Notes: generated from the sequence alone by a model not told the origin. DNA of 64,000 nucleotides from Pedobacter sp. MC2016-24 (GCF_015223055.1 NZ_JADFBX010000017.1:1-64000), one strand, 5' to 3'. Positions 39,773-48,618 are shown, numbered from the stretch's first letter. Program-made: numbers and translations.

Positions 39773-40633
39773 ATGATCAATTATAATCCTAAAGATTGGG
39801 TAACCTTCATCTTTCATGTCCATAAAGCGGATACCATTCGGACTTTATGGCCCTTGATGGTTAGTGTAGCGATATTTTCCGGTCTCATTGCATTTTTAGA
39901 ACTGAATTACCTGAAACTTGCGGAGACGGTATATGTAAAGAATATCGGGATGATGCACAATTTGCTGGGTTTCGTAATTTCGATGCTGTTGGTGTTCAGG
40001 ACAAATACTTCCTATGACCGTTGGTGGGAAGGACGCAGACTTTTAGGCGCCCTGACTAATGTTAGCCGTAATTTTGCCATTAAAATCAAATCGCTTAAGC
40101 TGAGCAAGACACATGAAGAGTTTTTTGACTATGCCATTCCTAAATATGCATTTGCCTTAAAGGAACATTTGCGGGAAAAGCAATATTTTGGGAAAAACAG
40201 CCTTTTAATTGAAGTAGATGGAGGTAAACACATTCCCAATCAGGTAGCTACCAGTATTTCTTCCAGGGTGTTTGATTTGCAGGCCAATGGAGAGATCAGT
40301 AGCGAGCAACTGATTATTTTGAATGGTGATGTACAGCAGTTGACGGAAATTTGTGGCGGCTGCGAGCGCATTAAGAAAACACCTATTCCTTATTCATACA
40401 GTGCTTTCATCAAAAAGTTTATTTTTATTTATGTGATCACCCTTCCTTTTGGCTGGGTGTTTAGTCTGGGTTATTTTGTAGTACCAATTGTTCCTTTCAT
40501 CTTGTATGTTTTGGCCAGTCTGGAGTTGATTGCAGAAGAAATTGAAAATCCCTTTGGCGAAGATGCAAATGATTTACCGGTGGATGAAATTTGCAATAAC
40601 ATTGAAAAGCACGTAGGGGAGATTTTAAAATAA
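39773..40633 (+). CDS. Bestrophin-family ion channel (UPF0187)
   Basis: A 286-residue membrane protein. Seen are the early segment TIRTLWPLMVSVAIFSGLIAF (split here at about 21-41), LGFVISMLLVFRTNTSYDRW (about 65-84), WEGRRLLGALTNVSRNFAIK and PYSYSAFIKKFIFIYVITLP (about 205-224), ending with ENPFGEDANDLPVDEIC, the Asp/Glu-rich tail typical of bestrophin homologues. Bacterial members form pentameric ion channels. Gaps to the kynU and HDAC-like genes are one and zero bases, so all three are likely cotranscribed. Ion and physiological role are not shown. Confidence 0.92.
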   Translation: MINYNPKDWVTFIFHVHKADTIRTLWPLMVSVAIFSGLIAFLELNYLKLAETVYVKNIGMMHNLLGFVISMLLVFRTNTSYDRWWEGRRLLGALTNVSRNFAIKIKSLKLSKTHEEFFDYAIPKYAFALKEHLREKQYFGKNSLLIEVDGGKHIPNQVATSISSRVFDLQANGEISSEQLIILNGDVQQLTEICGGCERIKKTPIPYSYSAFIKKFIFIYVITLPFGWVFSLGYFVVPIVPFILYVLASLELIAEEIENPFGEDANDLPVDEICNNIEKHVGEILK

Positions 40634-41533
40634 ATGGTTAAAATAGCCTGGCATCCCATATTTGCACATCCTTTACCAGAGGGACATCGTTTCCCAATGT
40701 TAAAGTATGAGTTGATTCCCGAGCAGTTGATGCACGAAGGTGTGATTACGGCGGATCACCTGTTTGCGCCTGGCTTGCTGGATGAAGAAATCATTTTGTT
40801 GTCGCATCAGGAAGCTTACTGGACTCAGTTGAGGGATTTAACGCTTCCCGCCAGCGCACAGCGGAGAATTGGCTTTCCATTAAATGCGAGGCTACTGGAG
40901 CGTGAAGTCCGGATTGCAAAAGGAACGATAGATGGCGCACTATATGCGCAAAGGTATGGAATTGCCTTCAATGTGGCTGGTGGTACACATCATGCGGGAA
41001 GCAATTGGGGTGAAGGTTTTTGTTTGTTAAATGATCAGGCCATTGCTGCTAATTATTTATTAAATAAAGGGTTGGCTAGCAAGATCTTAATTATAGATTT
41101 AGATGTACACCAGGGTAATGGCACAGCAGAGATCTTTGAAAACAACGATCGGGTATTTACTTTTTCCATGCATGGCGATAAGAATTTCCCGTTTAGGAAA
41201 GAGCAGAGCAGTCTGGATATTGCCTTGCCAGACGGAACAGATGACATTGGTTTTTTAAATCAGCTGAGCGCAACTTTACCCTTACTGTTGGCGCAGCAAC
41301 CCGATTTTGTATTTTATCTTTCCGGTGTTGACGTACTGGAAACTGATAAATTGGGGAAATTGGCTTTAAGTAAAGCCGGATGTAAAGAAAGGGACAACAT
41401 GGTATTGCAATTTTGCAAAGACAATAATTTACCTGTACAAGTTAGTATGGGGGGTGGGTATTCTCCGGAAATACGAGATATTGTAGATGCGCATTGCAAT
41501 ACATTTAAGATTGGTTTAGATATTTTTAGTTAA
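40634..41533 (+). CDS. Histone-deacetylase-family zinc amidohydrolase
   Basis: A 299-residue protein of the arginase/HDAC fold. Seen are HPLPEGHRFPMLKYEL (about 11-26), the active-site His pair in VAGGTHHAGSNWGEGFCLLN (about 114-133), the zinc ligands in IIDLDVHQGNGTAEIF (about 152-167), SMHGDKNFPF and FYLSGVDVLETDKLGKLALS (third zinc ligand Asp, about 222-241). Bacterial homologues (AcuC, HDLP and acetylpolyamine amidohydrolases) deacetylate proteins or small amines. Its substrate is not known. It directly follows the bestrophin gene and precedes topB by two bases. Confidence 0.9.
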   Translation: MVKIAWHPIFAHPLPEGHRFPMLKYELIPEQLMHEGVITADHLFAPGLLDEEIILLSHQEAYWTQLRDLTLPASAQRRIGFPLNARLLEREVRIAKGTIDGALYAQRYGIAFNVAGGTHHAGSNWGEGFCLLNDQAIAANYLLNKGLASKILIIDLDVHQGNGTAEIFENNDRVFTFSMHGDKNFPFRKEQSSLDIALPDGTDDIGFLNQLSATLPLLLAQQPDFVFYLSGVDVLETDKLGKLALSKAGCKERDNMVLQFCKDNNLPVQVSMGGGYSPEIRDIVDAHCNTFKIGLDIFS

Positions 41534-41535
41534 TT

Positions 41536-43389
41536 ATGAAAATTGTTATTGCAGAGAAACCTTCAGTGGGACGTGAGTTGGCCAAGGTATTCGGTGCTAC
41601 AACTAAGAAAGATGGATATATTGAGGGTAAAGGTTATTCTTTTACCTGGGCTTTCGGGCATTTGTTACAATTGGCGCCTCCTCAGGAATATGGTTTTATC
41701 GGTTGGCGGAGGCAGCATTTACCTATGTTGCCGAAAAAGTTTAAACTGGCTATCCGTAAGATTAAAACTAAAGACGGCCTGGTTGAAGATCCGGGTGTGC
41801 GGAAGCAATTGGACATCATTAAGAAATTATTTGATGAGGCTACTGAAATCATTGTGGCAACGGATGCCGGGCGCGAGGGTGAGCTTATTTTTCGTTACAT
41901 TTATTATTTTCTAAAATGTAAAAAGCCATTTAAGCGGCTTTGGATTTCTTCGCAGACTGATGAAGCCATCAAAGAAGGCTTTAGAAATTTAAAGCCAGGT
42001 ACAGATTACGATACGCTGTTCAATTCGGCACATTGCCGTTCGGAGTCAGACTGGCTGGTTGGCATGAATGCCACGCAAGCTTTGAGTATTTCTGCGGGGA
42101 ACCGTTCTGTGCTGTCGCTTGGTCGCGTGCAAACACCTACGCTCGCCATGATCTGTTCCCGTTACCTGGAAATCAAGAATTTCGTACCGCAGTTGTACTA
42201 TCAGCTGGCCATCCAGCTGGATAAAGACGGACAGCTTTTTAAAGCGATTTCTGTCAACAATTTTGATAAGAAGGAAGAAGCGGAGGAAGTTTTTGCGAAG
42301 ATCATGGATGTGGCATCAGGCACACCAAATGGCGGGAAAATTGTAGGCGTTGAGGCTAAACCAAGAAAGGAACCACCGCCCTTATTACATGATTTAAGTA
42401 GTCTGCAGCAGGAAGCAAATAAACGCAAAGGCTTTACAGCCGACCAGACTTTGAACTTACTACAAAATCTCTACGAGCGCAAATTGGTTACTTATCCACG
42501 TACTGGAAGCCGTTATATTGGTGATGATGTGTTTGCAGGAGTTCCAAATCTGATCGCGCAATTGAAGGTACATCCGGATTTTGGGAAGCAGGCTGAGTTT
42601 TTGACAACAATTGCTTTAAACAAAAGAAGTGTGAATGCCAAAAAGGTTACTGATCACCATGCTGTATTGCCTACTGGCGAAACTCCTTACCAGTTAAGTA
42701 GCGACCAGCAAGCTGTTTACGATATGGTAGTTGGACGAATGCTTGAGGCTTTTCATCAGGAGTGTATTAAGGAAATTACCAAAATATCGGTAGAAGCAGG
42801 CTCTTTATTTGTTGCCAATGGTACGGTAATCCGTTCTGCAGGATGGCGGTCGGTTTTCAATGAGACCGATGACGAGAAAAAAGATGAAGAGAATCCGGCT
42901 TTGCCGAAAGTTAAGAAAGGTGAAGAATTGCCCATTCCGAACAAAGCTTTACTGGAAAAACAAACCAAACCAAAAGCGATGTACAACGAGGCTTCTTTAC
43001 TAAAAGCACTCGAAACCTCTGGAAAGGATATTGAAGATGAAGAATTGCGTTATGCGATGAAAGACAGTGGTTTGGGTACTCCGGCAACCCGGGCGGCGAT
43101 TATTGAAACCCTCATCAGCAGGGAATATATTGCCAGGGAAAAGCGAAACCTGGTACCTACACAAAAAGGGCTTGCGGTGTATGACGTGGTGAAAGACCAT
43201 AAAATCGCCCAGGCAGAATTGACCGGACAATGGGAAAAAAGATTGGAAGAGATTCGTTCCGGAGCTTCAGTCGCAGAATTTAAGGCGGAAATTACAGATT
43301 ATACACGGGCCATAACAAATGAACTGTTACAGGCAGGAAGTGGTTTAGCTGAAAAATTTGTTGCACCTGCAGTGCAAAAGGTAGAGTAA
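41536..43389 (+). CDS. topB: DNA topoisomerase III
   Basis: A 617-residue type IA topoisomerase. The TOPRIM domain opens with VIAEKPSVGRELAKVFGA (about 4-21) and has the acidic triad region ATDAGREGELIFRY (about 112-125). Further blocks are SLGRVQTPTLAMI (about 195-207) and the catalytic Tyr in LVTYPRTGSRYIGDD (about 317-331), with DSGLGTPATRAAIIETLISR (about 511-530). It relaxes and decatenates DNA through a transient 5'-phosphotyrosine bond. It has no C-terminal zinc ribbons, unlike TopA, and ends shortly after the last core domain. The gene begins two bases after the HDAC-like gene; a RecQ partner is encoded at 61661. Confidence 0.95.
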   Translation: MKIVIAEKPSVGRELAKVFGATTKKDGYIEGKGYSFTWAFGHLLQLAPPQEYGFIGWRRQHLPMLPKKFKLAIRKIKTKDGLVEDPGVRKQLDIIKKLFDEATEIIVATDAGREGELIFRYIYYFLKCKKPFKRLWISSQTDEAIKEGFRNLKPGTDYDTLFNSAHCRSESDWLVGMNATQALSISAGNRSVLSLGRVQTPTLAMICSRYLEIKNFVPQLYYQLAIQLDKDGQLFKAISVNNFDKKEEAEEVFAKIMDVASGTPNGGKIVGVEAKPRKEPPPLLHDLSSLQQEANKRKGFTADQTLNLLQNLYERKLVTYPRTGSRYIGDDVFAGVPNLIAQLKVHPDFGKQAEFLTTIALNKRSVNAKKVTDHHAVLPTGETPYQLSSDQQAVYDMVVGRMLEAFHQECIKEITKISVEAGSLFVANGTVIRSAGWRSVFNETDDEKKDEENPALPKVKKGEELPIPNKALLEKQTKPKAMYNEASLLKALETSGKDIEDEELRYAMKDSGLGTPATRAAIIETLISREYIAREKRNLVPTQKGLAVYDVVKDHKIAQAELTGQWEKRLEEIRSGASVAEFKAEITDYTRAITNELLQAGSGLAEKFVAPAVQKVE

Positions 43390-43406
43390 TAAATATTAAA
43401 ATTTTT

Positions 43407-44498
43407 ATGAGGGTATTGATGTATTTTCTTGGCGTTCTGTTTGTCGTTATTCCATTACTTACTTTTTGGGTATTGAGCTTTGACGTATTTGGTGGTTTAG
43501 CCAGCGGAGCACGGTTGAGCAGGATTCAGAAGCTACCGAATTACAAGGATGGTAGTTTGCAAAATTTATCGCCAACCCCGATGAAACCGGATGATGTAAG
43601 CTATTGGGATATGATTGCGGGAATGTTAAAGGGAAATCCCAATGGCGCGCCTGTCAAACCACTTCCACACGTACAGCCAGATTTTTCTGATACCAATACT
43701 GTTAAAGTCATTTGGTTTGGCCACTCTTCTTACTATTTACAAATAGATGGTATCAAAATATTGGTAGACCCGGTTTTTAGTCAGCGGCCTTCTCCGTTTT
43801 CTTTTTTGGGAACCAGGCAGTTTCCAGGAACTGATTTTGTAAAAGCAGAGGACTTTCCTGATCTTGATATCGTGCTGATCACCCATGATCATTACGACCA
43901 TTTGGATTACCAGACCATATTAAAGCTACAACAAAAAACCGGAAAGTTTGTGACTTCGCTTGGTGTAGGTGCTCATTTGAATAAGTGGGGCATTCCGGAC
44001 CGTCAAATTAAGGAATTGGCCTGGAACGAGGCAATTCAGCTATTGGGTTTGAAATTTACGGCCTTGCCGGCCAGACATTTTACAGGCCGGGCTTTTAAAA
44101 GAAACCAAACGTTATGGTCTGCTTTTGTATTGGAGGGTAAGGAAAATAAGCTATATCTTGGCGGCGACTCGGGTTATGATACGCATTTTAAGAAAGCCGG
44201 CGATCAGTATGGACCGTTTGATCTGGCCATATTGGAATGCGGGCAGTACAATGCCTATTGGCCATTGATCCATATGTTTCCGGAACAGACTGTTCAGGCT
44301 GCAAAGGATTTAAAAGCGAAAGTATTGTTTCCGGTACATTGGGGTAAGTTTAAACTGGCAATGCACGATTGGAACGAACCGATCATTAGGGCAACCCGGC
44401 AGGCAAAGCTGGATCAGGTCGCTGTCACAACGCCCATCATGGGCGAATCTGTGATTGTTGACACCAGCTATCCTTCAAAAACCTGGTGGTTCGATTAG
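43407..44498 (+). CDS. Metallo-beta-lactamase-fold hydrolase (NAPE-PLD/UlaG-like)
   Basis: A 363-residue protein with an N-terminal membrane segment (about 2-26) that may be a signal anchor. The metallo-hydrolase core has VIWFGHSSYYLQIDGIKILV (about 104-123), the metal-binding LITHDHYDHLDY (HxHxDH, about 152-163), PARHFTGRAF, GGDSGYDTHF (Asp bridging the metals) and LFPVHWGKFKLA (about 309-320). It belongs with NAPE-PLD-like and UlaG-like hydrolases of phosphodiester or lactone bonds, which would act on the outer side of the inner membrane here. Substrate unknown. It starts 17 bases after topB. Confidence 0.9.
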   Translation: MRVLMYFLGVLFVVIPLLTFWVLSFDVFGGLASGARLSRIQKLPNYKDGSLQNLSPTPMKPDDVSYWDMIAGMLKGNPNGAPVKPLPHVQPDFSDTNTVKVIWFGHSSYYLQIDGIKILVDPVFSQRPSPFSFLGTRQFPGTDFVKAEDFPDLDIVLITHDHYDHLDYQTILKLQQKTGKFVTSLGVGAHLNKWGIPDRQIKELAWNEAIQLLGLKFTALPARHFTGRAFKRNQTLWSAFVLEGKENKLYLGGDSGYDTHFKKAGDQYGPFDLAILECGQYNAYWPLIHMFPEQTVQAAKDLKAKVLFPVHWGKFKLAMHDWNEPIIRATRQAKLDQVAVTTPIMGESVIVDTSYPSKTWWFD

Positions 44499-44549
44499 AT
44501 AAACAAATGCATACGAAATGGTGTTGTTAGTAAAATCAAATAAACGATT

Positions 44550-44927
44550 ATGAAAACAGACTTTGTAGAAATATTTCAAACCATAAGGGCTGCTTTACAG
44601 CCTTACGCAACTTTAGGATTCGACAATAGGATAAACAGTGAAGATACTTATGACCTTTGGAGTAATAAGAACGTGGAAATAGAAGGGAAAAAAAGGAATG
44701 AGGTTTATTTTGCTGCAGTCATGATTCATAAAGGTCATGTTGGTTTTTATTTTATGCCCGTGTATGCTGAACCTGAAATGAAAAAGATATTTGACCCGGC
44801 GTTATTGAAGTTATTGAAAGGTAAATCATGTTTTCACATTAAAAAGCTGGATGATACATTGCTTTCTCAAATAGAAGAAGCATTGGCCAATGGCTTTAAA
44901 CTGTATAAGGAGCGGGGTTGGGTATAG
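44550..44927 (+). CDS. DUF1801-like protein
   Basis: A 125-residue protein of the YdhG/DUF1801 type: an N-terminal helix, the beta-strand VYFAAVMIHKGHVGFYFMPV (about 51-70), then MKKIFDPALLKLLKGKSCFHIKKLDD, given here in order at about 75-102, and a closing helix. DUF1801 proteins have a ferredoxin-like fold of unknown function. The gene's last 10 bases overlap the start of the next gene. Confidence 0.75.
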   Translation: MKTDFVEIFQTIRAALQPYATLGFDNRINSEDTYDLWSNKNVEIEGKKRNEVYFAAVMIHKGHVGFYFMPVYAEPEMKKIFDPALLKLLKGKSCFHIKKLDDTLLSQIEEALANGFKLYKERGWV

Positions 44928-45715
44928 CAAAAAATTGGCAGGAACAGGTTGTTTATGAACTGACTGAGCAAGGGTTTGAGCTGGAACGCCTGGCGCACGA
45001 CCGTTTTGATCTGTTATTTTGCAATCGACAATTGATTTTAAACCTGGTACCTTTAATCAATGATTATAGTCCTGAACATTTGCTTGAAATCCAAACGCTT
45101 TACCAAAATCAGGGCGTTTACCTGCTTCAACTGTGGGAAGATGTGTGGCAGGTTAGGAAAACACAGGTATTGGGAAGGATGAATGCTATTTTAGGTTTAA
45201 ACCGTCGAATGCATGGCCGCAAAGGTGTAGTGCTTAAACTTAATCAAAAACAGGCAGATGATTTTCTAACCATGAACCACATTCAGGCTTCTGCAAAATC
45301 AAAATATAAATTTGGTTTATTCATTGATGAAGAACTGGTTGCTGTGGCGTGTTTTAGCGGTCTCAGACCGATGAAACATATTGCGCCAGATTACAAGTCT
45401 ATCGAATTGATCCGCTTTGCAACTTTAATCGGCATTACGGTTACCGGTGGATTTAGTAAATTGCTAAAACATCTGATCAGGCTTGCCGGGCCGGATGACG
45501 TGATGAGCTATGCAGACAGGGACTGGTCGCTGGGCCAGGCTTATGACCTTGGTGGTTTTAAGCTGGTTGACACCAGTCCGCCTGCCGAAATCTGGATTTC
45601 AACAACACATTTAACCAGGTATTTTGTGCATCGCCGGCCTGTAGCAACTGAAACAGACACGACTTACCTAAAAATATTTAATACAGGAAATCTAAAATAC
45701 ATCTTATACTTGTAA
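44918..45715 (+). CDS. Phage/homing-endonuclease-type nuclease-GNAT-like protein
   Basis: A 265-residue protein. No ATG is available near the start; TTG at 44918 is chosen, inside the end of the DUF1801 gene. Residues about 1-95 look like a Vsr/PD-(D/E)xK-type half: HDRFDLLFCNRQLILNLVP, then VYLLQLWEDVWQVRKTQVLG, where phage proteins have a similar E-D-x-W segment. Residues about 120-255 carry the second half seen in those phage proteins: FLTMNHIQASAKSKYKFGLF, ELIRFATL, VTGGFSKLLKHLI, MSYADRDWSLGQAYDLGGF. I recall this layout from phage and homing-endonuclease-associated proteins. Here it lies between housekeeping genes, ending exactly where miaA begins. Nuclease activity is not shown. Confidence 0.65.
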   Translation: MGIAKNWQEQVVYELTEQGFELERLAHDRFDLLFCNRQLILNLVPLINDYSPEHLLEIQTLYQNQGVYLLQLWEDVWQVRKTQVLGRMNAILGLNRRMHGRKGVVLKLNQKQADDFLTMNHIQASAKSKYKFGLFIDEELVAVACFSGLRPMKHIAPDYKSIELIRFATLIGITVTGGFSKLLKHLIRLAGPDDVMSYADRDWSLGQAYDLGGFKLVDTSPPAEIWISTTHLTRYFVHRRPVATETDTTYLKIFNTGNLKYILYL

Positions 45716-46648
45716 ATGCAACATTATCCCTTATTCGTGCTATTGGGGCCCACTGCTTCTGGTAAAACAAAACTGGCTGTAGCGCTTGCCGAAATTTTGG
45801 ATGCGGAAATTCTCAGCGCAGACAGCAGGCAGGTATTCAGGGGCATGGACATCGGTACTGGAAAAGACCTTGCTGAATACCAGATCCAGGGTAAACAAAT
45901 TCCTTATCATTTGATTGACATTAAAGATGCCGGGGAAAAATACAATGTAAACGAATTTAAAGATGATTTTTACCTGGCTTTTGATGGAATTACACAAAGG
46001 AATAAATTAGCCTTGCTCTGCGGTGGTACGGGGATGTATATTCATGCACTCCTGCAGGATCATAGTTATACCGCAATTCCAGCCAACGAAATACTCAGAC
46101 CCGAACTAGAACTTCTGGAGACTGATTTGCTTCATCGCAGGCTGATGGCTTATCGTTTGGAACTGCGGAGTCAGGCTGATTTTTCGTCCCGGAAACGGGT
46201 AATTCGCGCTATTGAAATTGCAGAATACTTGCAGCATCATGAACTGATCGTACCAGAAAGACCTTTAATGCGGCCATTTGTTGTTGGTTTAACCTCAGAC
46301 GTAGTGCTTAGGCGTAAAAGAATTGTAGATCGGTTGGAACTGCGCTTAAAAGGGGGGATGATTGAAGAAGTGCAATCGCTGCTGGCTCGGGGATTGAGTA
46401 AAGATATGCTTAACTTTTACGGACTGGAATATAAACTGATCGGCGCTTACCTTTTTGGTGAAATAGATTATGGAATGCTTAAAGAGCGCTTAGAGATAGA
46501 GATTCGACAATTTGCTAAAAGACAAATGACCTTTTTCAGGAAAATGGAAAAGGATGGTGTGCGCATCCATTGGTTTAATACAGACGAGAATTCCGATGAG
46601 TTATTGTTGTCTGTGCTTAACTTGTACCGTCAGCAATTTAATTTGTAG
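45716..46648 (+). CDS. miaA: tRNA dimethylallyltransferase
   Basis: A 310-residue enzyme that attaches the dimethylallyl group to A37 of tRNAs reading UNN codons. Seen are the P loop LGPTASGKTKLAVALA (about 9-24), EILSADSRQVFRGMDIGTGK (about 32-51), PYHLIDIKDAGEKYNVNEF (about 62-80) and GGTGMYIHALLQ (about 103-114), with RKRVIRAIEIAEYL (about 163-176) and a C-terminal FYGLEYKLIGAYLFGE. Length is normal. The ATG directly follows the stop of the upstream gene. Together with the genes before it, it may share a transcript. Confidence 0.96.
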   Translation: MQHYPLFVLLGPTASGKTKLAVALAEILDAEILSADSRQVFRGMDIGTGKDLAEYQIQGKQIPYHLIDIKDAGEKYNVNEFKDDFYLAFDGITQRNKLALLCGGTGMYIHALLQDHSYTAIPANEILRPELELLETDLLHRRLMAYRLELRSQADFSSRKRVIRAIEIAEYLQHHELIVPERPLMRPFVVGLTSDVVLRRKRIVDRLELRLKGGMIEEVQSLLARGLSKDMLNFYGLEYKLIGAYLFGEIDYGMLKERLEIEIRQFAKRQMTFFRKMEKDGVRIHWFNTDENSDELLLSVLNLYRQQFNL

Positions 46649-46697
46649 CACAGGTTTAAAAGGAGTGGCATGAGGTTTGTTTATTCACCTATATAAA

Positions 46698-47204
46698 ATG
46701 AAACATACCATGAAAAGAGCAACGAAAATCCTGGCTTCTGCAGTAGCTGTAGCAGCTTTATTTATGACCACAAGTGCTAGTGCACAGACAAAACTGGGTA
46801 TCGGATTAAACCTTGGCGTGCCAACAAGTGACGGATATAGTTTTGCAGTTGGGGGAGACGCAAGGGTACAATTTGATGTCTCTAAACAAGTTTCCATCCC
46901 GGTAACTACTGGATATACCCACTTTATTGGTAAAGACAATGTACCTGATTATGGTTACATCCCTTTGAAAACTGGTGTCAAAGTATTTTTTGACCAAACT
47001 GGATCTGGTTTATATGGTTTAGGTGAAATTGGTGCTGCGTTTGGCGTATCAAGTGGAGCCGGAACTTCCTTTTTGTATTCTCCTGCTTTAGGTTATTCCT
47101 GGAGTAATGGATTAGATTTGGGCGTAAAATACGAGGGACTATCCAAAAATAGCATAAACACCGGACAGGTTGCTTTGCGCCTGGCATACGGGTTTAAATT
47201 GTAG
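46698..47204 (+). CDS. Small outer-membrane beta-barrel protein, paralogue 1
   Basis: A 168-residue exported protein. The ATG at 46698 is listed; an inner ATG at 46710 gives a start that aligns better with its paralogue at 47342. The signal peptide ends in TSASAQ. The mature part has eight or so alternating amphipathic strands, with LGIGLNLGVPTSDGYSFAVG and a final VALRLAYGFKL, typical of OmpW/OprF-like small barrels in Bacteroidota. It shares plan and C-terminus (ALRLAYxFKL) with the next gene. Its role (porin, stress or structural) is unknown. A strong terminator follows at 47222-47260. Confidence 0.85.
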   Translation: MKHTMKRATKILASAVAVAALFMTTSASAQTKLGIGLNLGVPTSDGYSFAVGGDARVQFDVSKQVSIPVTTGYTHFIGKDNVPDYGYIPLKTGVKVFFDQTGSGLYGLGEIGAAFGVSSGAGTSFLYSPALGYSWSNGLDLGVKYEGLSKNSINTGQVALRLAYGFKL

Positions 47205-47221
47205 TGCTGTAAAATACACTT

Positions 47222-47260
47222 AAAAGCCTTTTAACACTGATCTGTTAAAAGGCTTTTTTA
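47222..47260 (+). terminator. Strong hairpin terminator
   Basis: A perfect 15-bp stem, AAAAGCCTTTTAACA (47222-47236) and its complement (47243-47257), with a six-base loop and a T run after it. It ends the transcript of barrel paralogue 1. Confidence 0.9.
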
Positions 47261-47341
47261 TTTAAATGATTTTTCAGAAAACCGCAATGCAAATTAATTA
47301 CGTATATAGAGAACAAACAACATCAACTTAAAACAAATATT

Positions 47342-47869
47342 ATGAAAAGAGTTACTAAATTATTCACTTTCACTGCGTTACTTATGGGTACTTTCGTTGC
47401 CGCAAATGCACAAATGACCGATGTAAGTAGAGGGGTTAGACTGGGTATCGGCCTCAACGGTGGGATTACTGAGAAAAATTCACCATTTAAAAATGGATAT
47501 GGTGCCGACTTAAGACTGGATTTCCAGTTGATGAAAAATGTAGCCATTACGGCTACAGGTGGTTACACACGACTGACCCGCGAAAACGGTGGCGATGATT
47601 ATGATTTTATTCCAGCTAAAGGCGGTATCAAGGTATATCCTTTAACTGCAACGGGTTTTTACGCATTGGGCGAGATTGGTGCAGGCTTCGGGATAAAAAA
47701 AGATTCTAAAACCTCATTGTTGTGGTCTGGCGGAATTGGCTACGAATGGATCAAAGGCTTAGACATCAGTACAAGATATGAAGCCTATAGTCAGGATAGT
47801 GCTTCAAGTACTTATGTCCCTTATAATGGTCAGTTTGCCTTGCGCCTGGCTTATGCCTTTAAATTGTAG
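47342..47869 (+). CDS. Small outer-membrane beta-barrel protein, paralogue 2
   Basis: A 175-residue paralogue of the preceding gene. It has a signal peptide (MKRVTKLFTFTALLMGTF, cleavage after ANAQ) and strands LGIGLNGGITEKN, VAITATGGYTRL, KVYPLTATGFYALGEIG and the ending ALRLAYAFKL. The tandem pair probably arose by duplication, and each copy has its own terminator, so they can be expressed at different times. No enzyme motif is seen. Confidence 0.88.
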   Translation: MKRVTKLFTFTALLMGTFVAANAQMTDVSRGVRLGIGLNGGITEKNSPFKNGYGADLRLDFQLMKNVAITATGGYTRLTRENGGDDYDFIPAKGGIKVYPLTATGFYALGEIGAGFGIKKDSKTSLLWSGGIGYEWIKGLDISTRYEAYSQDSASSTYVPYNGQFALRLAYAFKL

Positions 47870-47893
47870 GCTTGTAAATCAGATAATTTCGTT

Positions 47894-47924
47894 AAAGCCC
47901 TTGATTTTTTCAAGGGCTTTTTTA
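47894..47924 (+). terminator. Hairpin terminator
   Basis: AAAGCCCTTG (47894-47903) pairs with CAAGGGCTTT (47911-47920) over a seven-base loop, followed by TTTT. It ends the transcript of barrel paralogue 2. Confidence 0.85.
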
Positions 47925-47968
47925 GTTATTTAAAATTAAAATGCTATTTTAACCAAAAATAAGAGAGC

Positions 47969-48502
47969 ATGAGGAATTACTTGGCAGTCGTGTTGGTTGC
48001 AGGCCTAATTTCTTGCAACAATACCGATCAAAAGGCAGCAGGAAATTTGGAGAAAGACAGCACTTCGAAGGTTGATGTAAAAGGCCAGGCAGTAGCATTG
48101 AAGGACAGCAACGTTCAGGCAATCTATGATGGCTACATCACATTGAAAAATGCATTGGTGCAAACCAAATATGAAGATGCGCAGCAGGCAGCTGCAAAAT
48201 TGAAATCAGCACTGGCAACTTTTAAAGGTTGCGAAAGTACTGCGCTGACTGCTGAAAAGATTGCGGTAGCGAAAGACATTGCAGCGCAGCGTAAAGATTT
48301 TACATCGCTGAGCGCGGACCTGATTGCCATGTTTAAACATGCTGATATGGAAAAGGGATCTATTTATGTACAGCATTGTCCTATGGCCAATAAAGGCGAT
48401 GGCGGCGATTGGCTGGCTTCAGAAAAGAACATTCAGAATCCTTACTACGGAAGTGAGATGATGGAATGTGGTGCAGTGGTTGATGAAATTAAAAATAAGT
48501 AA
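47969..48502 (+). CDS. DUF3347-domain lipoprotein
   Basis: A 177-residue lipoprotein with the lipobox LISC followed by NNTDQK. The mature part is a four-helix DUF3347 domain (about 45-125) followed by YVQHCPMANKGDGGDWLASE and NPYYGSEMMECGAV (about 131-168), which match the Cys/Met/His tail of this family. The same tail is found in CusB-like efflux adaptors and in periplasmic copper proteins, so metal binding (copper or silver) is likely but inferred. No metal exporter lies beside it. Cellular role is unknown. Confidence 0.88.
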   Translation: MRNYLAVVLVAGLISCNNTDQKAAGNLEKDSTSKVDVKGQAVALKDSNVQAIYDGYITLKNALVQTKYEDAQQAAAKLKSALATFKGCESTALTAEKIAVAKDIAAQRKDFTSLSADLIAMFKHADMEKGSIYVQHCPMANKGDGGDWLASEKNIQNPYYGSEMMECGAVVDEIKNK

Positions 48503-48587
48503 GATTCTTACTTAGTGTTGACCCACATTTAATAATAATTTAACAGCTTTGTTATAGTTAGCTAAAGGCTAATCGATTTGGATTAGT

Positions 48588-48595
48588 TAAGTTTG
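48588..48595 (+). promoter_or_regulatory. Candidate -7 promoter element of citrate synthase gene
   Basis: TAAGTTTG matches TAnnTTTG exactly and lies 24 bp before the ATG at 48619. A TTTG at 48577-48580 is too close to be a normal -33 element. Confidence 0.4.
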
Positions 48596-48618
48596 TTTTT
48601 ATAAATTCAAGAATATAT

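Noticed and set aside
44918-45715. Prophage remnant
   Set aside because: No integrase, structural phage gene or attachment repeats lie around this single phage-like protein.
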